Of a stretch of 64,000 nucleotides of DNA, positions 23,231 to 35,100 are shown piece by piece. The stretch's first letter is position 1. Every line of letters starts with the position of its first letter. Under the pieces are notes generated by a model. The model was not told the DNA's origin. It saw nothing but the letters and a program-made list of their open reading frames with translations, and did no database searches. The stretch comes from Carposina sasakii. Taxonomy: Eukaryota > Arthropoda > Insecta > Lepidoptera > Carposinidae. Location: contig CP053162.1 in the NCBI GenBank assembly GCA_014607495.2, forward strand, positions 2,178,469-2,242,468. The letters run 5' to 3'. A program made the position numbers and the translations under genes.

Positions 23231-24346
23231 TTATATTTAAACGTTTTTACAGTAGAATATAGTAATAAACCGGCAGTGGGCTCAGTCTGGGTAAAGGCTA
23301 ACTAATATGGGTGTGTATTTTGCACTCCTCTGCCCACCGTTTTAGGGAAAATAGAACATCACTAATATGTAAGTAAATATCATTAATAATAATATTACAA
23401 TCAAATGAACAACCAGTGTTGCACTACAGTTTATAAAACAATTCAATAAACTAAATTATAAAATTACTACATAATACTTATTTTAATTCACTGCATTACT
23501 AATATTAAATGCATGCATAGCAATATAAACAAAATAGTGGCCAAGCAAAATCAATTAAACCAAATTTCTATTAATTCCTTAAAGAAAATATACACATTAC
23601 GCATTATCTTAAAATTACTTATAAAACGTCAAATACAGTTGTTTTAAGGTCCACAGTTGTAGTAAATGCTTAAATCAAAACTTATTTCAATTAATCGACA
23701 ATTAGAACACACGACATCTCATTCTTTATGTCAAAGACAGAAGGATGGCATCTGTGCTAACTTTCCATTAACTAAAAGCTAGAATAAAGAGTTTGCTGCG
23801 AGCAACCTAAACAAACAAGCTTCAGTTTAAAAGACCTTTTATTAAAACATGCTTTTATTATTTGTTAATAAAATGGACTGATCGAATCAAACGAGCCCAA
23901 ACTTGATTGGGTTACGGAGTTCCTATGGCCACCTTCCAGCTCCATCATCAGATCAGCTCTATGTCATAATAATATTACATTGTCATCCGATTTATACATG
24001 CATGCAAAATTTCGGCTCAATCGGAAACCGGAAGTGCATCAAATTTAACTTGCAAGATTTGGTTACAGACAATGGGAGAGGTGAAACTAAATATAAGCTT
24101 ATAATAAAGGAAAACGTGTTCGATTCTGGTACACGTAAACTAAACTTTTAATTAGTTATGTCTGTCCCTCTCTATTATTAATGTACACGGCTGAGACAGG
24201 TAGAACAAAATTCAAGTTTATATTTAAGACCACAATATCTACTCAGATCGCTATATTAAAAGTATCAAAAGTAATACCTATCTGATCACAAGATAATTTC
24301 TAATGTATGTTATAATTATTTTAAAGTAAGTACCTCTATAAAGACA

Positions 24347-24445
24347 CTAGCTTCTAGCTGACCCATTTTTAATGGCCGCCAGCAATTTGGACTGATCTGT
24401 GAGGAACCACTGCCATAGCTTCCTTAGACCTTGCTTGTCACCACT
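24347..24445 (-). CDS. HAUS3: HAUS3 exon 10: C-terminus and stop
   Basis: Acceptor TTTTTCAG, phase 0. It encodes GLRKLWQWFLTDQSKLL and ends GSARS-TAG. A minisatellite (24477-24594) lies about 30 bp upstream of the acceptor in intron 9. Confidence 0.85.
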   Translation of the reverse strand, partial: SGDKQGLRKLWQWFLTDQSKLLAAIKNGSARS

Positions 24446-27400
24446 CTGAAAAACAATAGATAAACTTTTTATATACTACCACAATGCAGTTCAAATACTG
24501 CCACAAAACAATTCATGTACTGCCACAATGCAGTTCATATACTGCCACAAAACAATTCATATACTGCCACAATGCAGTTCATATACTGCCACAATCATCA
24601 TCTTCCTGCCCCCATTCCATTGTTTATGGGTTCGGCGCAATACGATTCCTTTCGAAACTCACATTGCCAAAGATTTGGCATTTGTTTTACGGCCGACTGC
24701 CTGTCTGACGCCAACCCTCCTCGGGTATAGCTAAAGGACATTTTTCGAAAATCCGTACATAAAATAAATTCAGTGGTAATAGGCCCGTGACTGGGTTCGA
24801 ACCTACTTCTTTCTACGAGTTCGAATATACTGTCACAATATCGTTCCTAAACTGCGGGGCGGTCGCGGGTTACGCTTTTGAATTATAGTGATGTACAATT
24901 TATTTTTGTTTGAAAAAGATGTGGAATACCGTCATTAAGATATTTTGTTCGAGAGAAATACAGATATCTCGCCGACACAACACTATGCTCTACAGAGCAG
25001 CGCAAGCTTCCCGCTCGTTTCAAGAACGGCCCCCTTATTACCTAACTAGCAAAAGCCAAGCGATAGCGAAAATTGTACAAAAATCGCTGATTGCTTGTCA
25101 AATTCGTATTACGTAAAATGAGTTTCAAAGGAACTTTGACATTTCAAGGCGAATATTGTACAATTTTCGCTATCGCTTTGCTTCGGCTTTGCTATTGCTT
25201 TTACGTAATCAGGGGGCGGGTCAGCGCTACCCGCGCCGCCTCCAAGCCCGTCCCGTTACCCACAAAATTCGAGACAGAGGCCTAACTGAATAAATATTTT
25301 TACATATAAAAGTACAATAAGCTAGCTAATAAAATACTGTACCTTAACACTAGCAAACGTGCTGCTATGTTGCACAAGTCTTGCGTCTACGTTCTCCATA
25401 TTCTGTCGCAACGTGTGTGAGAGAGACGACACGATTCGGTCCCAACACTGAGGCTGTTTCGTACAACCGCCTAGTACGTAGTTAGTTAGTGCTTGATATG
25501 ACTGCTTACTGAAAACAAGATACAAGTTATTTCAAATTAAATAATAAATAACATAATGATTACGCCTGCTAAACGTAGGCCGCCCCCAGGGCACGCTACA
25601 AGGCTGCCACAGTGGGATAGATTTTGATGAAACTTGCCAAGTATACAGCTTATACATAAAAATAATACATAGGCTATAAAAGTTCACGCAAACGAAGTTA
25701 AAAATAAAAAGAAAAACAATTTACTTACAGGGCACATATTCGATTCTCTTTCTCCTTATAACTTTCTTGTATACTATCATTCAGGTCATTAATCTCGTTC
25801 TTCAGTTCACTGAATGATTTGAATATCACCATCGCATCATTCGCGGGTACGTTCAGTATTGTGCTCAAACAGTTGTGTAAAATGTCTGAGGTAAGTAACT
25901 TCTCTTCCCGGGAGAGTTGCTCGGAACATATCTCGTTCATGGACTCCTGAAACAAAATAAAAGATATTAAAAAATAATCACACAATCATAACAAAGGTGC
26001 TTATCGCTGTATGTCTGTTCCTATGTATGCTTAGACCTTTAAAACTACGTTTTTTAAAAAAGATAGTGATCCAAGAGGAAGTCTTATATATAGTATCAGC
26101 ATTGGACCCGTGAAAAGCCGGGCGGATCGCTAGTACTTTATACGACAAGTATAAAGGCACACTGCAAGCGTGCGGCTTGATGTCATAAGTACGAGTACTA
26201 GCTAAGCATGCATTCTTTATAAGACTCTGCCAGGCGAATATGTAAAGGCCGTATATGTAGGAAATTCGGATGATGAATGCGATTGATTTGAATGTTGTTT
26301 TATGTTTACTTAATTAATTATCAAAATCATACCTATCTGTAAAATCGATTTAATTTAGAGCCGACCTTTTCAATGGTCAGACATCCTATCAAGGTACAGT
26401 TGATAAGAATAGAATAGTTTTCGTTTGAAAATTACACATACACGAACAGAAACCACATAGAACAAGATAATAGAAATACGGTCTCTACCGTAATTTCAAA
26501 GATAGGTATTTTGGTAATTCTGGTAAGCATAAAGTTAGTAGTATGTATATTATTTTTTTTTTTTTATTTATTTATTTCTCACACACTACACATTACAATT
26601 CCATGCAACTTAAACTATACAAATTATAAAAACACGATCTAAATTGTAACGCAAATACATGTGCGCACAAGAAAAGTATATTAGCCTTAACGAAGGGTAC
26701 GTACTCTATACATCAAATACTCGTAAAGTAATTTTATGGCAAAGAAATGCTGTGAAACGATGTACATATTCTTTTTTTTAATTTATAGATCGGGCGAAAT
26801 TTATAGTTTCCAGTGTTTATGCTAGTCTTTTTATAGACAGAATATTAATCATATATCATGAAAAAATCTAGCTACGCGCGTCTATGTGCATTTATGCAGA
26901 AAAACGCAGTCTATTTACTCAACTTTGGACCCTAATATCTTGGGAACCAGACACTTCCCAGGTATGCTTCCATGGAGAAAAATGATCGTGATGATGAGGA
27001 GATTCCGTAGTTTTCGAACAAAAAACATCCTGTATGTATAATCTATAGTATAACACTTTCAATAGTTACTCACAATCCTCTTACAAATGGCGTCTTCCTC
27101 TCCCTTGACATACCCCTTCAATTGAGCACTGAACTGCAGCAGCTCTTCTGTAGTCCTCAACTCTTGTCTCAACGCGTAGTAAACTATGCGGTCGAGCGAG
27201 AGAGCTTGCTGCGTTGTGTCGAGAAGGAACGAGAGGTCCGAGTTTATTTTACTGCAATTTTAGATATATGTACCGTTAGAGCAACCGAAACCGGCGAGCA
27301 TGTATGAAGAATTTAATATTTAGGTAATAACCCTACTTTAGTATCTGCCTACCGCTATGGGACATAAGCGTGATGTATGTAGGTATGAAGACCGTTAGTT

Positions 27401-30400
27401 CTAGTTTAAGGGTTACGGAATCTATGCCAGCAGTGGGAAACGATACAGGCTGATAAAAAAATTGTATTAGATGCTATTCGACAAAAGTAAAATAATGTAA
27501 TATAATGAACAGGATATCATGAAAGTAGATGAAGCGAAAGAGGTATGTCAGGACCGTAGCAAATGGAGATCCGTGATATCTGCCTACCGCTCCGAGAAAG
27601 AGGCGTGATTTTATGCATGTATGATAGATAACATAATATTTAGTTAATGTAATTTTTTTATTTATATACACGGACTTGACGGCATTACAGCAATACCAAG
27701 GTGCCATCAGGGAAAAATAAAAGAAGTTTTTTTTAAATTATATGGCATAGGACAAATAAATAAAATAAAAGTTTACCTTCTAACAGCGAGCGCGGACCTG
27801 GTTGCCGCATCCACTGTAAGCCGGGTGCGTTCTTCTACAAACTCTGTGACCGCGGATTGCAGTTGTTGGTACACTATGGACTCCTCTTGCTCCAGTAACT
27901 CTACTGCACTTTGTGCCTCCATTATTGCTATACTGCAATACATACATACAGGGGTAATTTTAAAACATCAATAACCTCGCAAGACTAGGTAGCTACCATC
28001 ATAAACAACAACATTTTGTTCTACAAGTTGTCACATTTTACTTTCATACAAAAATAAATATCAATTTAATATTACCTCTGAATGTTCTTAAGTCTGTACA
28101 TAATATTCGTATACCTACGAATGGAACATAGACTTACAAATAACACGACAGTACAATAAAAGCTTGGAAAATCATTTTTAATTAATATATTGAGTTATAA
28201 TAAAACTCGTAGAACAAATGTTATTGTTTATGATTTTAGCTATCTAGTCCTGCGAGGTTAGACAAACCGACAAACAGATAAAAATTCCAAAAATAATTCT
28301 TTTGGGTACTATTGCCTTGATAAAGGTCTCCTATAATCATCATCATTTATAGCCCTGAGAAGTCCACTGTTGGACATAGGCCACCCCCAACAATCTCCAC
28401 TCCGACCGATCGGAAGCAGCCTGCATCCAACCGACGCCCGCGACCTTGGCCAGGTCGTCCGTCCTATAATATTTTTCTCATATTTCTTCCATGTACAGAC
28501 AGCGATCCATTACATTTTTATTAAATGTATAGAATAGATAATAGATAGATAACTAGGCATCCGACCCGGCTTTGCACGGGGGTATCCCCACACGCGGACT
28601 AAGTCGCGGGCGACCGATAGTTACTTAAGTGGACAATTATATGAAAACACGTAACATATGCTTGACTTTAGAGCTGCGTAATTAAAAGGGGTCTTTAGAG
28701 GTACCTTAGCCGCGTGGTGCCGGCAGAGTAGAGTTTGTACCACCCCTGCCTACCCGTGGGTATCGTACGAGGCGATTAAGGGTTTCCGGGAGGTGGGCAG
28801 CAGCGCCTTCCGTACTGATAACATAGTCTGAAAATTACACTGCGGTCACCAACCCGCCTGCCCAGCGTGGTGACTATGGGCAAATACCCCCCTGTGGCGT
28901 GCCTACGTCCAGCAGTGGACTACAATAGGCTGAAGAAGAAATATATATATGACGCTATAGGCACAGCCTGTGTTAGCCCTGAGCTGGACCTTGAATGATT
29001 GCATGCTACTGCTGGTAAAATTTGTAAATTATAAGTTAATATTATTTTTTATTTTATTTTTTTCATTTAAAATTTTAAAATCAATTGTGATTGCAATTTT
29101 GTAAATATACCAATGTAGTTATTTTGAAGTAGGTAAAACTTTTTCTTGCATGCTGTATGTTTATGGCTGTATAGGAGATTCTGTACTTATACATAATCCA
29201 CCACCTGTAATGTACTCTATACAATGGCAAATAAAGAAATTCTATTCTATTCTATTCTTAAAAAAATAAAAAAATCGGTTGACCGGTCAAAGAAAACAAC
29301 AAAGAAAATACTCACGTAATTTGACTGGGATGCACTGGTGTGTAATTGTTGACTAGGGTTATTTTCGCTTGCTCCCCACTTAGCTCAGCCTCTGTCTTTA
29401 TATAGGCGTAAATAGCTTCAGTAAGTCTGTAAAAGAGACCATAAGAGACGTAAATAACTTTAGTAAGTCTGTAAAAGAGACCATAAGAGCTTTACTATCT
29501 TGCATATATACTATCATACCTACTTGAACCAATTTACATTATACTCGTATATTTTAATAATTTTTATTATATTATTTATTAAAAAATGAAAGGTATCCGG
29601 GAGGCGGGCAGCAGCGCCTCCCGTGCTGACAACATAGTCCGAAAATCACACTGCGGTCACCAACCCGCCTGTGTCAGCAGCCTTGTGGCGTGCCCTGTAG
29701 GAGACCTACATCCAGCAGTGGACTGCAATAGGCTGAAGACGAGACGACGATTTTAATAATTTATGAATAACTAGTGCACGCCCGCGACTTCGTCCGCATG
29801 GACTGCAGAAAAAACTAAATATCGAAATTGGCCAGGATAAAAATATTATTCCGGGATAAAAAATATTAGTACTATGTGTTAATCCAGGGTGTCAGCTAAC
29901 TCCATACCAAATTTTATTAAAATCCGGCCGTTTTTATGTGAAAGAGTAACAAACATCCATCCATCCATACTTACAAACTTTCGCGTTTATAATATTAGTA
30001 GGATATATCATATTTTGATAACTTCTTGATATAACTGTTTACCATTTGTTACAACATTTACATAGAAATTAGCCTGTTCTTCCTCAGAATCTGGGCTATC
30101 TCTGTACCAAATTTCACTTAAATTGGTTTAGTGGTTTGGGCGTGAAAGCGCCTTACATTTACTTTCGTATCTTTAATAGTAGTAGGTAAGGATTATTTCT
30201 TACCTATCCTCCATGCTCTTAGCTTCCAGCAGAACCATTCTCAGGTCATCATCATTGATCTTGTCATTCTGCCGTTTTGAGAACTTCCGTGACGTGAACA
30301 GGTCAAAGTGAGAGTTGAAGAGTGCTTGAGACTGTCTGTAGGATTCCAGAGGGCCAAACGTGAAGAACTTTTTGGCCATTTCCTGTAAAAGTTGATAAAT

Positions 30401-32124
30401 TACTGTAAAACTTAAGGTAAACCAAAACAACATACAAGGGCCTTGCTTATAAAGCAAGTTAAGCAATATGGTCGATTCCGGCAGTCACACTTAAACCTAA
30501 ACGTAAAATTAGTCCTACCTGTCCTTTTCTCTCTCAGCCATTTATGTTAAGAACGAAGAGAGATAGACCTGACTAAGATTAGGTTTAGATTTAAGTGTGA
30601 CTGCCGGAATCGACCCTATTGTTTAGTTAGGCTAATCAATGTTTTATTTGACAGACATTTGATATATTTTGCTGTGAAATGTCATGCTTAAGGAGTGCAT
30701 AACTTTACACACAGTTTATAAGTTGCACTGTAAATCTATAAAATAAAGTCCTTTGTTGCTTTCTATGTGTATGACTATCGTTTTTGACAACCGATTGGTA
30801 TAGGTAGTGATCCCTGCCTGAGGCACCATAATAATAATAATATGTTGAATATCAATGTTTGTTTCCAAGTCACGGATGTTTCTACACTTATCTATATATT
30901 TATATACCGTTGCTTAGTACCCATGACACAAGACCTTAGGGATCTTAATGTGGGATTAAGTTAATGTGTTGTGTGGTGTGTGAATATTTATTTATCTAGT
31001 TATTTATCACCTTGTCCCTTTGACAGCTACTGTACACCTCCAAAGCATCAGCCACTATATCCATGACTCCTTCAGTCAGATCCTCCACCTCCTCTGCCAG
31101 TTTCAGACACTCCTCCGCAGCGAGGTTCTCCTCATCTTGACATTGACGCTGAGCTGCCGTCAGTTTTGTCACTTCTTTGGTTAATGCCTCTTTGGTAAGC
31201 CTGAAATTTGTTATATAAATAACTAGTGGACGCCCGCGACTCCGTCCGCGTGGACTACAGAAAAAACAAAATGTCGAAATTATCTGGGATAGTGGCCCGC
31301 CCTCGCTTCGCTTCGGTACATATCAGTACATTAGCTACAACTTCATATGTAGGTACAGCGGTTTTCGTAAAAATTTGGAACTCCCGTTGGTTCCCTTCCT
31401 GTGGGAATTTCTGGAAATACGTTCTTAGAGCTTCCTCGCAGTCCCTAATAAACGTACAGGTCTGATTTCAAATACATATGCGGGTTGTCGTAAAAAAATT
31501 AATGCCCGTTTGTCCCTTTCCCGTGGGAATTTCGGGAAATCCGTTCCTAGTGCTTCCTCGGGGTCCCTAATGAACATATATGCCCGATTTCAGCTTCATA
31601 TGAATAGCGGTTTTCGTAAAAAATATAGAATTCCCATTGGTCGCCTTCCCGTGGGAATATCAGGAAATTCTTATAGCCTATGTTCATCCAGGTCCATTTT
31701 TCAGTCCATTTCTCTTTATAATATTAGTATAGATATAGATATACACCATGGCACCATGTGGTTCTATAGGCCCTTGGTGCTCTGCCTACCCAGTAAGGGA
31801 TAAAGGCGTGATTATATGTATGTAAGCATGTCGTCGAAGTATCTACCCCGGTTTGGTCAACATACCAATTGTCCCGTCAACCAGGAAGGAAAATCATCAA
31901 GATATGTCGCAAGTGTCACCCTTCTAGTTTACGTACGGATTGGTGAACCCACAATACTGGCAAATTCACCAACTGGACTGCCAGGCGCCTGCGGAACTAC
32001 CAACACATGATACAGTACACTTCAAAGGTAGGCGTTTCCATCCTATTTTCCACTTTTGGCCGTACATAAAATTTTTATAATAAATTATATAAAAATGTCC
32101 TAATTATAAATTTCCTAGACACAC

Positions 32125-32156
<32 letters not shown>

Positions 32157-35100
32157 GCCTTTTTATTTCCAAATTAAAATACATAAATTATCATAATAAA
32201 ATTTATAAATGTCATAAAATGTCTTATATCTAATGGAGAACCCATTTGTGGGCAAAGGCCTCCTCCAACGCGTGCCACTCGGCTCTATCTCTTGCCAACC
32301 TAGTCCCAGTCCCGCCTGCCAGTTCTGTGATGTCGTCGCTCCATCGGCGTCTGGGGCGACCACGAGGTCGCTTGTCCTCTCGAGGCCACCAATGAAGCAA
32401 GCGTTCACTCCAGCGTCCATCTGGTGCACGAGCCACGTGACCAGCCCACCTCCATTTGTATCTGCAAACTAGCTCAGCAGCATCTTTTAGCTTAGTTTTG
32501 TGTCGAATGTCAGTATTGCGCACTTTTTGAATCAGTCTCAAGCCTAGCATACTTCTTTCCATTTTTCTTTGGAATATTTGAATTTTCTTAATTAGTGCCT
32601 TTGTCAATGTCCAACACTGGCAGCCATAAAGTAGTAACGGTAAGATGGTGTTATCAAATGCTTTCTTTTTTAATCTTATTGAAATTTTGGATTTAAATAT
32701 GTGTTTAAGAGCCCAGTACTTACTCCATGCCATTTTAATTCGTCGTTCTACTTCTCGCGTTGTTTGGCTTTCGAAACTTAAATTTTGACCCAAGTAAGTA
32801 TATGTCTCTACATAGTCTAGGGTGAGTTGATCAATATTGATTGGTGTTTTGTTTGTATTGGTCATTATACAAGTTTTACTCACATTCATGTGCAAACCGC
32901 ACCTTTTTGCTTTCTGAATTAAGGCCTTGCAACATGGTGTTTAAGTCATTATAATTATCACTGAGAATTACAATGTCATCAGCGAATCTTAAGTGGTTCA
33001 ACTTTGTTCCATTTATGCTCACTCCAAAGTTTGTCCAATCAAGTTTGCGAAAAATGTCTTCTAGTAGAGCTGTAAAAAGGTTGGGAGATATGGGGTCCCC
33101 TTGTCGAACTCCTCTTTTTACTTTGAATGGAGTACCTTTTCTTTCCAATTTGACAACTCCTTTGCTTTCTTTATACATTGTTTGCAGTAGAGAGATGTAT
33201 TTTTGGTGAACCCCTTGTCTATACAGAGCGTCCCACAAAGCCTGGTGCGAAATGCAGTCAAATGCCTTTGAATAATCTATAAAGGCTATGTAAAGATCTT
33301 TCTTATATTCAGTAAATTTTTCTATGATTTGATTTAGAACGAAAATGTGATCAATTGTTGAAAATTTTTGCCTGAAACCAGCTTGTTCTTTTGGTTGGTT
33401 AAAATCAAGAATTGGCATGAGTCTTCTGAGTATTGTTTTTGTGAAAACCTTATACAGAGCGGGCAGGAGACTTATAGGTCTGTAGTTTCCCATATCTAGT
33501 GGGCTGCCTTTTTTATATAACAAAGTTATTATAGAAGTTTCCCACTCCTTAGGTATGATTTTTTGATATAATATTTCATTAAATAGTGTTGTTATAATTG
33601 GGGTGATAGGTTCTATTATAGCTTTTAAAATGTCATTTGTTATGTTGTCACTGCCCGGGCTTTTCATTGTCTTTAAACTTCTCAGTGATGCTCTTATTTC
33701 AGATTCCAAAAAGGGAGGCACGTCGTCTGCGGTTGTTTCCTTGTTTAAACTTACCATTAAAGCCATATTTCCGTCACTGAGTTCATTTTCAGTATGATAC
33801 AGTTGTCTGTAGAAGTCAGATGCAATGTGTATTATAGATTTTCTGTTAGTTTTTCTTAAAGTTGGCTTTGTTCTTTAGTGCTGCTATCCAAGGTTTCGAG
33901 GTCATTAGTCTTTTTTCTGCTCTCTTAACTGAACTTCTCTGGTCCAACTCTTCTTCTAATATTTTTTGTTGGTGACTTTTGATATTATCTTTAATTTTCC
34001 TACTTATTTTCCAGTAAAGTCTAGTTAGACGTTTTTTATCTTCTTTAGTTTTATTGTTTTTCATTTTTAACTCTTCCCTTTCTAATATCATGTAGGCTAT
34101 CTCAGGTGTAATCTTATCTTCTTTGGAATTGTTTACATGGTTTGATGGCAAATTATTCAAACAATATTTGATATTTTCCGTTACTGTGGAATAGTATTCT
34201 TGTACGGATGTAAAATTAATATTTATACTTTTCTGTGAAAATATTTTTTCAGCCTGTTCCTGTTCTTTTGGAAGAAGCCTTGTGTTTTGTTTATTTTTAA
34301 ATGTTGTTCTTGATCTTTTAGTATTATTCATCAGCACAAGTTTTGCTCTGACAAGTCTATGATCTGTTGGGTGAGTGGTTCCAATAATCTGTATGTTTTG
34401 TATGGTGTTTGTGTTTTTGGTTATAATGAAATCTATTTCATTGTACGCTGTATTGTCGGGTGTATGCCAAGTCCATCTTTGTTTCCGATTCTTTTTGAAG
34501 TAAGTATTCATGATGTGCATTTGTTTTTCCATACAAAAGTCTATTAAATAGTCTCCTCTATGATTTCTAATCCCATAGCCCCATGGACCCATGACTGCTT
34601 TATCTTCAATAGTAGGCTTCCCTATTTTAGCGTTGAAATCACCCATTATTATTACATTATTAATATTATTTATGTTTTCTAATATGTCATTAAGATCTTT
34701 ATAGAAAATTTCAATATCTTCTTCAGTAGAATTTTTGGTAGGAGCATAAACTTGAATGAAGTAGTATTGTTTTCCAGCTATTTCCATATCTAACCTTGCC
34801 ACACGATCACTAGTCGCAATGAAGTCTATTATATTCTTCCTGTATGATTTCTTGATCATGAATCCTACTCCATTGAAGCCACTTTTTTTGCCAGAGTTCA
34901 TAATTATGTATTCAGCATTTTCGTTAATATATATACCTTCTCTTTTTGTTTCTGATAACCCTATTACATCCCAAATAATATTTCTTAAAGCATTATCCAA
35001 TTCAACTTGTCTTGTGTTATTAACTAATCCGCGTACATTATAGGTACACACATATAGGAAATTGTTTCTATCACGTGTAGTTACATTTTTAGGTTTATGG

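Larger units (their letters stand above)
22470..24346. other. Convergent 3' flanks of ADAMTS and HAUS3
   Basis: Untranslated and intergenic sequence with poly(A) signals in both directions; no ORF with a domain. Confidence 0.6.
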
